Shown piece by piece: positions 1-5,659 of a stretch of DNA of 7,314 bases; the first letter of the stretch is position 1; each line of letters begins with the position of its first letter. This stretch comes from Bacteroidales bacterium. GTDB lineage: Bacteria > Bacteroidota > Bacteroidia > Bacteroidales > UBA7960. A program made the translations under genes and the position numbers. The stretch lies in contig PWNO01000212.1 of assembly GCA_003557765.1 (NCBI GenBank), positions 1 through 7,314 on the forward strand. Reading direction: 5' to 3'. The notes beneath the pieces are model-generated. The model was not told the DNA's origin. It saw only the letters and a program-made list of their open reading frames with translations, and made no database searches.

Positions 1-121
1 CATGCACGATCTCAGCTCCTTGCTTTTTCAGGTAGTCCTGAAACTTACTTACCGCTTCCTTCATCTGTTCTTCAGACAAAACGGGAGTCATAATGAAAAC
101 GGTTTCGTACTGTCTTTGCAT
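1..121 (-). CDS. rpsF: Ribosomal protein S6 (bS6), N-terminal fragment cut by the window edge
   Basis: Translating the minus strand from the ATG at 121-119 gives 40 residues that begin [20 protein letters not shown] and end in KKQGAEIVH, running open off the left edge. This is the first beta strand and first helix of the small-subunit protein bS6: the YETVFI strand, then the EEQMKEAV helix, then GAEIV leading into the second strand. bS6 binds 16S rRNA as a heterodimer with bS18, and in Bacteroidota the usual order is rpsF-rpsR-rplI, which would continue to the left outside the window. There is no clear Shine-Dalgarno sequence before the ATG; the leader is A/T-rich, as is normal in this phylum. 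A strong promoter element lies about 50 bp upstream. Recognition is by the family N-terminal pattern; only a third of the protein is present. Confidence 0.93.
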   Translation of the reverse strand, partial: MQRQYETVFIMTPVLSEEQMKEAVSKFQDYLKKQGAEIVH

Positions 122-170
122 CTTGATGTGTTTAATAGGTTTGTAATGATGATATTCATAAAATGAGGTG

Positions 171-178
171 CAAAGGTA
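171..178 (-). promoter_or_regulatory. Bacteroidota-type -7 promoter element for rpsF
   Basis: Read on the minus strand the site is TACCTTTG, followed by CA, an exact match to the Bacteroidota primary-sigma -7 consensus TAnnTTTG. It lies about 50 bp upstream of the rpsF start codon, so the transcript would have a leader of roughly 40 nt. The -33 element is weak: the best candidate is GTTTAC near 200-195, very close to the stop codon of the upstream hydrolase gene. The same 10-mer TACCTTTGCA recurs before the YgjV-like gene. It implies rpsF is transcribed independently of the hydrolase. Confidence 0.75.
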
Positions 179-203
179 ATGATTTTTTTAATATGTAAAC
201 AGC

Positions 204-1814
204 TTAGTGTGCTGCTTTTTGGTATTTCACGATGCGGTAATAGTCGGCCGGATAGGTGCCTGCAGATATGAGGATCTGGCGGAGCGTGAAGTTTACGTGC
301 AATTCACTGATTTCTCCCTGGGCGTTCAATTGAAAGGTCACAAACTTTTCACGCATGGCCGGGTTTCGCCAGTGGGCAAGAAAGGTGTCATGGTGCCAAT
401 GCTCCAGGTCGGCAATCATTTCGTCATCATCCCATAGTTGCATCACCAGCAGTCCGTCGTCATCCAGAAATATGCGGGCATCATCATACACCTCATGAAA
501 ATACAGCCCTGTATAGGCTTCAGGGTCCAGGGTGGTTGAGGTGTCGGGCTTCCTGGCATCGTGTATGGCTTCCCTTTGCTCGAGGGCCTCGCCCTTTTCT
601 TCGAGATAGGCATCAAAATAGTGTGCGTGCCAGTCACGTTCCCTGTCGATGTCCAGCATGGCATCGAGGATATAGTTCCTGACGGCCGGCCTGAAGTTGC
701 AAAACAGGTTGCTGGATACCAGCACACCCAAGTCCTTTTCAGGCAGAATGGCCAACAGGCTTGTCATGCCATCCGTAGCGCCACTGTGTTGGGATATCCG
801 GTACCCTTCATAATAGCGTAGCCCCCAACCCAGTCCGTAGCCGGTAAGTGGCTCGGTAAGCGGATCGTCTGAACGGAACACTTGTTGCGGCTGGTGAGTT
901 TCCAGGATGCTTTCCTCGCTGATCAGCCTTTGCTCGCCATATTTTCCAGGCTGACCCAGCTGCAATATCATCCATTGGGCCATGTCGTGCACAGAGGCGT
1001 TTACTGAGGCTGAAGGACCCACATTGTCAAAGCTTCTCCTTTCGATCACCTGCACTTTTCCGCGAATTTCCTGATGCGGCCAAGCTGCATTGCAGGTGTC
1101 CGTGATTTGTGTGATGGACGTGGATGCTTTTTCCATTCCCAGCGGCTCGAAAAACCGCTCCTGCATGAATTCATCCCACGACATTCCTGAGGCCGCCTCT
1201 ATCACTTGTCCGGCAACCATGTACATCATATTGCTGTAAACATACCCTGACCGGAAGTCCTCTTCTAAGGGCATGTGGCTGACAAATTCCATGATGGTCT
1301 GCGGGTCCCGGCCCGGCATGAAGCGCAGCCGGTTGCCTGTCAGCCGGCCGATGCCTACCTGGTGCGACAGCAGGTCGCGTATGGTGACATGTGCGGTGAC
1401 CCACGGGTCGGAAAGGGTGAACCAGGGCAGGTGGTCGCGTACCCGGTCATCCCAGCTCAATTTGCCTTCGTCTGCCAACATGCCAATGGCTGCTGACGTC
1501 ATGGCCTTGGTCAGGGACGCCATGCCGAAAATGGTATGCTCATCGACAGGCTCATCACCACCCAGCTTGCGTATGCCAAACCCCCGGCTATAGACCAGCT
1601 CACCATCTCTGACAACCGCTACGGCCATTCCGGGGATTCCCCAGTCATCCATCCCACGCTTCATGAAGGCAGGAAGATCCGCCAGCAGGGCTTCAGCCTC
1701 CGCCTGCGGGCCCCGCGGCTGATCCGCATAGGCACCATGGGGAGTAATTAGACCCAGCAGGAATGCAAATAATAATGCCGAACGCAATATGATCATATGT
1801 ACACGATTATTCAT
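204..1814 (-). CDS. Secreted serine hydrolase, beta-lactamase (class C/PBP4-like) family with C-terminal DUF3471-like domain
   Basis: A 536-residue protein. Residues 1-30 form a Sec-type signal peptide (a basic start, hydrophobic LRSALLFAFLLGLI, and AYA before Asp31), so it should act in the periplasm or outside the cell. Residues about 45-390 are the serine beta-lactamase-like fold. The three active-site motifs are present: SLTK (nucleophile Ser100, Lys103), YSN (Tyr193-Asn195), and HSG at 343-345 in place of KTG. Residues about 425-520 resemble the DUF3471 beta-domain that follows many such hydrolases. HSG instead of KTG is typical of the esterase, D-aminopeptidase and peptidase members, so true beta-lactam resistance should not be assumed; the substrate is unknown. 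The ATG at 1814 is chosen because it starts the signal peptide; Met7 (1796) is possible but would leave a shorter N-region. The start codon coincides with the left end of repeat copy 1. It reads towards rpsF but probably forms its own transcript. Confidence 0.92.
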   Translation of the reverse strand: MNNRVHMIILRSALLFAFLLGLITPHGAYADQPRGPQAEAEALLADLPAFMKRGMDDWGIPGMAVAVVRDGELVYSRGFGIRKLGGDEPVDEHTIFGMASLTKAMTSAAIGMLADEGKLSWDDRVRDHLPWFTLSDPWVTAHVTIRDLLSHQVGIGRLTGNRLRFMPGRDPQTIMEFVSHMPLEEDFRSGYVYSNMMYMVAGQVIEAASGMSWDEFMQERFFEPLGMEKASTSITQITDTCNAAWPHQEIRGKVQVIERRSFDNVGPSASVNASVHDMAQWMILQLGQPGKYGEQRLISEESILETHQPQQVFRSDDPLTEPLTGYGLGWGLRYYEGYRISQHSGATDGMTSLLAILPEKDLGVLVSSNLFCNFRPAVRNYILDAMLDIDRERDWHAHYFDAYLEEKGEALEQREAIHDARKPDTSTTLDPEAYTGLYFHEVYDDARIFLDDDGLLVMQLWDDDEMIADLEHWHHDTFLAHWRNPAMREKFVTFQLNAQGEISELHVNFTLRQILISAGTYPADYYRIVKYQKAAH

Positions 1815-1875
1815 GTGTTAATATTTTTCAACTAATCGGTTATCTGGTGTTTATTCTTTTAACAGGAATGCTTTT

Positions 1876-1936
1876 GGCTATTGGCTTTTAGCTTTTGGCT
1901 TTCTTGCCAATAGCCAATAGCTAATAGCCAATAGCC
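1876..1936. repeat. Hairpin built from inverted arrays of 7-bp units (copy 1)
   Basis: The left arm (1876-1899) is an array of TTGGCTw-like 7-mers and the right arm (1913-1936) an array of AATAGCC/AATAGCT 7-mers. The two 24-nt arms are reverse complements with only two mismatches, separated by a 13-nt loop region. Because the unit is periodic, the arms can also pair in registers shifted by 7 nt. Neither side is followed by a T-tract, so it does not look like an intrinsic terminator in either direction. Compared with copy 2 it carries one extra 7-bp unit in the left arm. Confidence 0.88.
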
Positions 1937-1989
1937 TGCTTAGTCTATACGCCCCCATGACAATAATCACCCTCCTGTGTGTCAATATA

Positions 1990-2007
1990 TTGGCATGGAG
2001 GGTTCAT
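1990..2007 (+). promoter_or_regulatory. Sigma-54-like -24/-12 element in repeat copy 1 (apparently orphaned)
   Basis: The plus strand reads TTGGCATGGAGGGTTCAT. Against the sigma-54 consensus TGGCACrnnnnTTGCw it keeps the whole TGGCA -24 core and the correct spacing, but the -12 box is GTTCA and so lacks the conserved GC. It points rightwards into the 3' end of the minus-strand desulfhydrase gene, where no plus-strand gene follows. If functional it would give only an antisense transcript; more likely it is a leftover of duplication. Confidence 0.25.
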
Positions 2008-2051
2008 TTTGTTATAAGGAACACAAAACTACAAAAAACACCCTTGCAAAC

Positions 2052-3035
2052 TTAACTTAACAAACTTGCATAATAAAAGTTGGCAGGAATCCCCCCTGTA
2101 TGCCAGAACAGCACATTCGATCCCGGTGTAATGCGCTTATGTTGCAGGTGGTCCAGCATGCCATAAAAAGCGCGTCCGGTGTAAACCGGGTCAAGCAGAA
2201 TGCCTTCACTGCCGGCCAGGGTCAGGATGGCTTCTTTTTCCTCTTGGGTGAGCACCCCATAGCCGGCTTCTTCGTAACCGTCTATGGTAAGAATGGAGTC
2301 GGTGTTTACTGGAACGGGCAGTTTTAACCTGTCATTTCCTTCGCCGACGATGTGTTTTACAATTTCCTTTAGTGTCATTCCCTGCATTTCAGCTTTGTCG
2401 ATACGTATGGGCATCAGTTGTGTGTGCAGCCCGTGCATGGCCATTCCGAGCAATAGTCCTGCCTGCATGCCGCCGGAGCTGGAAGCAAAGAACACGTGAT
2501 CGATATGCAGCCGCTGGTCGGCCAGCTGATCTTTGAGCTCCCCTGCGGCTTCGACATACCCCATGGCACCGGTGAGGTTCGATCCCCCATAGGGAATGAC
2601 ATAAGGGTTTCGTCCTTCTTTTTTAAGCTGCTCAGCCAGGATGTCCAGGTCTTCACCTTTTCTGCGGTCACCGGTGTAGTGAATATGTGCATTCATCATT
2701 TTGGAGAGCAATAGGTTGCCGGTGAAGTGTTCAGGGGGATCACCTCCGAGCAGGAGATGGCAGCTGAGGCCAGACTGGGCGCAAGCAGCGGCAGTTTGTC
2801 TGCAATGGTTGGATTGCTGTGCGCCGGCCGTGATGATGGTATCCGCCTTCTTTGCCAGGGCATCACCCATGAGATACTCCAGCTTTCGTGTCTTGTTACC
2901 GCCTGTGGCCAAACCCGTATGGTCGTCACGCTTGATGAAGATCCGGTAAGTATCTTCGAATTGTGCGGCAAGATTTTTCAGCTCTTGCAAAGGCGTAGGG
3001 AAAAACCCCAGTTCGTATTTAGTCAGTGTATCCAT
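2052..3035 (-). CDS. dcyD: PLP-dependent D-cysteine desulfhydrase / ACC deaminase family protein
   Basis: A 327-residue cytosolic enzyme of the tryptophan-synthase-beta (fold type II) PLP family. D-cysteine desulfhydrase converts D-cysteine to pyruvate, sulfide and ammonia. Visible motifs, numbered from the ATG at 3035: FFPTPLQEL at 11-19; GGNKTRKLEYL with the probable PLP-binding Lys48; QSNHCRQTAA at 74-83, which lines the substrate carboxylate site; a Ser/Gly-rich SSSGG phosphate loop in the middle; and LLDPVYTGRAF with FWHTGG near the C terminus. QSNH in place of the QSNQ of true ACC deaminases favours D-cysteine desulfhydrase, but D-cysteate or other beta-substituted D-amino acids remain possible. 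Length is normal. The frame also opens at a GTG at 3044, three codons earlier; the ATG fits the family better. It stands alone, between two direct repeats, with no operon partner. A weak TATCTTG element at about 3123-3129 on the minus strand is the only promoter candidate seen. Confidence 0.87.
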   Translation of the reverse strand: MDTLTKYELGFFPTPLQELKNLAAQFEDTYRIFIKRDDHTGLATGGNKTRKLEYLMGDALAKKADTIITAGAQQSNHCRQTAAACAQSGLSCHLLLGGDPPEHFTGNLLLSKMMNAHIHYTGDRRKGEDLDILAEQLKKEGRNPYVIPYGGSNLTGAMGYVEAAGELKDQLADQRLHIDHVFFASSSGGMQAGLLLGMAMHGLHTQLMPIRIDKAEMQGMTLKEIVKHIVGEGNDRLKLPVPVNTDSILTIDGYEEAGYGVLTQEEKEAILTLAGSEGILLDPVYTGRAFYGMLDHLQHKRITPGSNVLFWHTGGIPANFYYASLLS

Positions 3036-3226
3036 GATGATCACAGGTTATTGTCTTTTGTCAATATCGTGAATTGTTGTATTTTGCAGTAAGTTTTTTT
3101 GCAGGTGATTGATTTTTGCTTGCAAGATAATAAAATCAGCCCGCCATGCAATGGCTGTTGCCTGTTTTGGTGCTATTTATGGCTTAGCAAGGTGCATGCG
3201 TGTAACATTTTGCGATGCGCTGGATA
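3036..3226. other. Gene-free upstream region of the desulfhydrase gene
   Basis: This is the left part of the roughly 400-bp stretch between the desulfhydrase start and the sigma-54 activator; repeat copy 2 occupies the rest. It is A/T-rich near the desulfhydrase start. Open frames on the plus strand here (for example 3109-3354) are Cys- and Phe-rich, resemble no family I know, and run through the hairpin of the repeat, so I do not call them genes. It must hold the desulfhydrase promoter, but no strong consensus is visible. Confidence 0.55.
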
Positions 3227-3286
3227 TTCATGTGTTTATATTTTTTCAAATTATTGGTTTTCTGACGTGTATGTTTTCAACAGGAC

Positions 3287-3347
3287 TGCTATTGGCTTTT
3301 AGCTTTTGGCTTTCTTGCCAACAGCCAATGGCTAATAGCCAAAAGCC
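3287..3347. repeat. Hairpin built from inverted arrays of 7-bp units (copy 2)
   Basis: This is the equivalent of the hairpin at 1876-1936. The 24-nt arms (3287-3310 and 3324-3347) pair with about five imperfect positions, one of them a possible G-T wobble; the loop is again TTTCTT plus flanking bases. Core pairing GGCTTTTAGC against GCTAATAGCC is retained, so the stem-loop shape survives although the two copies have drifted. There is no T-tract on either side. Confidence 0.82.
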
Positions 3348-3401
3348 TACTTAGTCTGAACGCCCCCGTGAAAATAATCATCCCCCTGTGTGTCAATTTA
3401 T

Positions 3402-3419
3402 TTGGCATGGAGGTTTCAT
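3402..3419 (+). promoter_or_regulatory. Candidate sigma-54 (-24/-12) promoter of the activator gene
   Basis: The plus strand reads TTGGCATGGAGGTTTCAT. It matches TGGCACrnnnnTTGCw at every core position except T for C at the end of the -24 box and T for G in the -12 box. A start of transcription near 3429 would leave a leader of 13-20 nt before the activator gene, which suggests autoregulation by the sigma-54 activator it precedes. The missing -12 G is a real weakness, because that GC pair is normally conserved. The GGAGG inside could instead be read as a ribosome-binding motif, but it is too far from the start codons at 3442 and 3448. Confidence 0.4.
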
Positions 3420-3441
3420 CCGGACTAATGAAAAATAATTT

Positions 3442-4857
3442 ATGTTAATGGACTTTCCACACATTGCTGACAAGATGCCTGCTGGCCTGGTCATTACGGA
3501 TCCGCAGCTGGAGGTGTTGTATATGAACAGCCATGCCAGGGAAGCGATCTTTGGCCTGCGTCATGGTCAGGATGGCGGAGCCGTAATGCTTCGTAAACGG
3601 TTTTATACTACTGACAGGCATGCCTTTGACATGTCAGGCTGTATGCAGCAGATGATCGCGCAGCGCCGGCGAAACTTTCAAAAAACCCTCATCATGAAAA
3701 AGGGGGATGAGGATTTGCTGATCTATTTCATGGCAAGGGGCTTTACCTCTGAAGGCAACGATTATTACGTGTTTGTTTTGTCAGATATATCCAATGAGAT
3801 GGATTGTGTGGTGCATGCCCCTGGAAGCTTTGGACGTGAAGATTTCGTGTTGGGAAAGCGCATTATCGGCCACGATGAAAAGATCAGGCAGATCTACAGG
3901 ATGATCCGGCTTGCCGCCGACTCAATGGTGAATGTTATGGTTACGGGAGAAAGCGGTACCGGAAAGGAGTTGGTTGCCGATGCCATACACGCCCTGTCAG
4001 ACAGGCAGAAGAACCCCCTGGTAAAAGTAAACTGTTCCGCCCTTTCGGAGTCCTTATTGGAGAGTGAGCTGTTTGGCCATGTGAAAGGTGCCTTTACCGG
4101 TGCCATAAAAGACCGGGCGGGCAAGTTTGAGGAGGCCGACAGTGGTACGCTCTTTCTGGATGAGATTGGTGAGATCAGCCCATCTTTGCAGGTAAAGCTC
4201 CTGCGTGTTATCCAGGAGAAAACCATTGAAAGGGTAGGGGACAACAAACCAATCCGTGTGGATATCCGGATCATTGCGGCTACCAATAAAGATTTGCAGG
4301 AACTGATCCGCAAGGGGGAATTCCGGGAAGACCTATACTACCGTCTTCATGTGTTCTCGATACATATGCCTGCACTACGCGAGCGTCCACTTGATATCCC
4401 CAGGCTGTGTGATCATTTCATTGATCAGTGCAATGCGCAAACTGGGAAACAGGTCAAAGGCTTGACAAGGGAGGCCATGCGGCTGATGATGCAATACCCG
4501 TGGCCGGGTAATATCCGGGAGTTGGAAAATGCCATTGAACACGCTTTTGTGCTGGTACAGGAAAGCCTGATCACCCAGGAAGATCTGCCTGGAAGCATAG
4601 CGGATTACCGGGTTGAAGTGCCGCCTGAAATGCCGGATGTGGAGCCGTTTGAGGCCGGAGAAGCTGGTGTGCGGCAAAGTCCCGGGGCAAATGATGTGCG
4701 AAATATTAAAAAAACACCTGGTGGGCGGGTTCATGTCAGTAAAGCGCAATTGGCGGCTTTGCTCGACCAGCATGATGGCAACCAGACACAAACAGCCCGC
4801 TTCCTGGGCATCAGCCGGGTTGCACTCTGGAAAAAAATGAAAAAGCTTGGTTTATAA
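3442..4857 (+). CDS. Sigma-54-dependent transcriptional activator, PAS-AAA+-Fis domains
   Basis: A 471-residue bacterial enhancer-binding protein that would remodel RNA polymerase-sigma-54 at -24/-12 promoters, using ATP. Residues about 5-120 form a PAS-type sensor ([15 protein letters not shown] start). Residues about 140-375 are the AAA+ domain: Walker A GESGTGK at 169-175, the sigma-54-contacting loop GAFTGA at 216-221, Walker B TLFLDE at 236-241, sensor I AATN at 279-282, arginine-finger region FREDLYYRL around 294-302, and PWPGNIREL at 353-361. Residues 431-471 form a Fis-type helix-turn-helix ([23 protein letters not shown]). All residues expected of an active family member are present. 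There is no response-regulator receiver domain, so it should respond to a ligand or redox signal through PAS and not to phosphorylation. ATGs at 3442 and 3448 are both possible starts and differ by two residues. It is a single-gene unit, convergent with the next gene. Its targets are unknown. Confidence 0.96.
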   Translation: MLMDFPHIADKMPAGLVITDPQLEVLYMNSHAREAIFGLRHGQDGGAVMLRKRFYTTDRHAFDMSGCMQQMIAQRRRNFQKTLIMKKGDEDLLIYFMARGFTSEGNDYYVFVLSDISNEMDCVVHAPGSFGREDFVLGKRIIGHDEKIRQIYRMIRLAADSMVNVMVTGESGTGKELVADAIHALSDRQKNPLVKVNCSALSESLLESELFGHVKGAFTGAIKDRAGKFEEADSGTLFLDEIGEISPSLQVKLLRVIQEKTIERVGDNKPIRVDIRIIAATNKDLQELIRKGEFREDLYYRLHVFSIHMPALRERPLDIPRLCDHFIDQCNAQTGKQVKGLTREAMRLMMQYPWPGNIRELENAIEHAFVLVQESLITQEDLPGSIADYRVEVPPEMPDVEPFEAGEAGVRQSPGANDVRNIKKTPGGRVHVSKAQLAALLDQHDGNQTQTARFLGISRVALWKKMKKLGL

Positions 4858-4885
4858 GCATATACTTAACCTGCGCTCTCCCCTT

Positions 4886-5548
4886 TTATTCCCTGGCTTT
4901 TTGTGCTGCCTGATCCTGCCTGCTGGCGCAGAGCCTTAGCTCAAAAAGGTCTTCGGAGGTTTGCCTGAATCCCAGTTTCCTGAGATAACGTTTGTGCAAA
5001 GGCGTGTGTCCCTCTGTAACTACCTTGGTGAATCCATCTTTGATCATCTCATCCTGCAAACGGTGGAAGATGAACTTCCCATTTTTAAAATCACGGTATT
5101 CAGCCTTCACGTAATCCAGGATTACATGCAGGACTTCCCCTTCCACACGCCTGGCAAGAAGAATTCCTGCAACGGCCATGTCACGAAGGATAAAAAAGGT
5201 ATAGGTGTTGAGCTCCGGCTTATGCGTAAACCCGGGGAAAAAACGATGGATGTCGTCATGGTGGAAATCCAGAAATCGTTTCAGGTATTTGTTGTCATTT
5301 CTTACCCGCATGATATCAAAAACTTCCTTACGGGAAAAAATGTTGACCAGGTAATAGATGTCCACGATGATGATGAAGCCGTTGAGCAATGCCACAGGCA
5401 ATGCGTTGATCAGGATGCCGTATGTGCAGAAAAGCGATGCACCAAAGAGGTTGATGACCCTGAATTTCACAATTGAGCTCATGGTCATGCTGATGGCAAT
5501 GATCGCCGAGGCGATATAGCCTATCCATTGTAAAATGTCAATGTCCAT
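4886..5548 (-). CDS. YgjV-like three-helix inner-membrane protein with GNAT-like C-terminal domain
   Basis: A 220-residue protein. The N-terminal part (1-75) has three hydrophobic helices at roughly 7-24, 31-51 and 52-72, with the pattern WIGYIASAIIAISMTMSSI then INLFGASLFCTYG and NGFIIIVDIYYL, which fits the YgjV / semiSWEET-like family of small membrane proteins. Residues about 112-205 look like a GNAT acetyltransferase fold: a hydrophobic strand, a GKFIF segment in the region of the acetyl-CoA-binding motif, and HKRYLRKLGF, the usual last helix-strand. The canonical Q/RxxGxG/A loop is not clean, so catalytic activity is uncertain. The soluble domain should face the cytoplasm if helix polarity follows the basic residues after helix 3. 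Stop codons of this gene and the activator are only 28 bp apart, without an obvious terminator. The ATG at 5548 begins just before helix 1 and follows a strong promoter element. Substrate and role are unknown. Confidence 0.82.
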   Translation of the reverse strand: MDIDILQWIGYIASAIIAISMTMSSIVKFRVINLFGASLFCTYGILINALPVALLNGFIIIVDIYYLVNIFSRKEVFDIMRVRNDNKYLKRFLDFHHDDIHRFFPGFTHKPELNTYTFFILRDMAVAGILLARRVEGEVLHVILDYVKAEYRDFKNGKFIFHRLQDEMIKDGFTKVVTEGHTPLHKRYLRKLGFRQTSEDLFELRLCASRQDQAAQKARE

Positions 5549-5588
5549 CTTGTGAATGTGATTGTGGGCTTATGCCGGAACAGGGATG

Positions 5589-5596
5589 CAAAGGTA
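5589..5596 (-). promoter_or_regulatory. Bacteroidota-type -7 promoter element for the YgjV-like gene
   Basis: On the minus strand the site reads TACCTTTG followed by CA, identical over 10 bases to the rpsF element and matching TAnnTTTG. It lies 41 bp upstream of the ATG at 5548, in the 111-bp gap after the GHMP kinase stop codon, so this gene has its own promoter and need not be read through from the mevalonate genes. No convincing -33 TTTG is visible at the expected distance. Confidence 0.68.
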
Positions 5597-5659
5597 TACA
5601 TTTTTCTATAAGGAAGGCCTGTCAGGTGTGGTAAGGCGAGCTGCCATTCAGCTAGTCAG

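Larger units (their letters stand above)
1810..2007 (+). repeat. Long direct repeat, copy 1 (198 bp)
   Basis: This stretch aligns along its whole length, in the same orientation, with 3227-3419. By eye, identity is about 75% over the first 60 bp and about 85-90% over the last 70 bp. Both copies begin with ATTCATGTGTT and end with TTGGCATGGAGG then k and TTCAT. Between these lie a shared AACAGGA, a hairpin of 7-bp units, and a block with ACGCCCCC and CCTGTGTGTCAAT. The left end overlaps the first codon of the minus-strand hydrolase; the right end stops 45 bp before the stop codon of the minus-strand desulfhydrase gene. It fills most of the gap 1815-2051, which contains no gene. It could be a duplicated intergenic region or one member of a dispersed repeat family. 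Confidence 0.88.
3227..3419 (+). repeat. Long direct repeat, copy 2 (193 bp)
   Basis: This is the second copy of the repeat at 1810-2007, same orientation and colinear over its full length, with scattered substitutions and one fewer 7-bp unit in the hairpin. Its left end keeps TTCAT (an ATGAA start on the minus strand), but here that start opens only a 15-codon frame closed by a stop. Its right end lies 22 bp before the start codon of the sigma-54 activator, so here it is placed as a 5' regulatory region. Together with copy 1 it brackets the desulfhydrase gene. Confidence 0.88.

Noticed and set aside
1273..1593. Plus-strand open frame of 106 codons opposite the hydrolase gene
   Set aside because: It is a shadow frame of the well-supported minus-strand hydrolase and has low-complexity, non-family sequence.
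1876..1936. Hairpin as an intrinsic terminator for the desulfhydrase or hydrolase gene
   Set aside because: The stem is long but has no T-tract on either strand, and it is repeated at 3287-3347 in front of a gene and not after one.
1861..1940. CRISPR-like array of short repeats
   Set aside because: The 7-bp units are directly adjacent without spacers and face each other as an inverted repeat, so this is a hairpin and not an array.
1810..2007. Insertion sequence or MITE with TTCAT target duplication at both ends
   Set aside because: TTCAT does occur at both ends of each copy, but there are no terminal inverted repeats and the same bases serve as the hydrolase start codon, so a transposon origin is not supported.
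3099..3354. Overlapping plus-strand open frames (67 and 81 codons) upstream of the activator
   Set aside because: They run through the repeat and its hairpin, are rich in Cys and Phe, match no family I recognise, and the two frames overlap each other; this is A/T-rich intergenic DNA.
3894..4313. Minus-strand open frame of 139 codons inside the sigma-54 activator
   Set aside because: It lies opposite the AAA+ domain, whose motifs are all intact on the plus strand; the product is serine-rich and unlike any known protein.
4961..5476. Plus-strand open frame of 171 codons opposite the YgjV-like gene
   Set aside because: The minus strand encodes clear membrane helices, its own promoter and a full-length product; the plus frame is antisense shadow.
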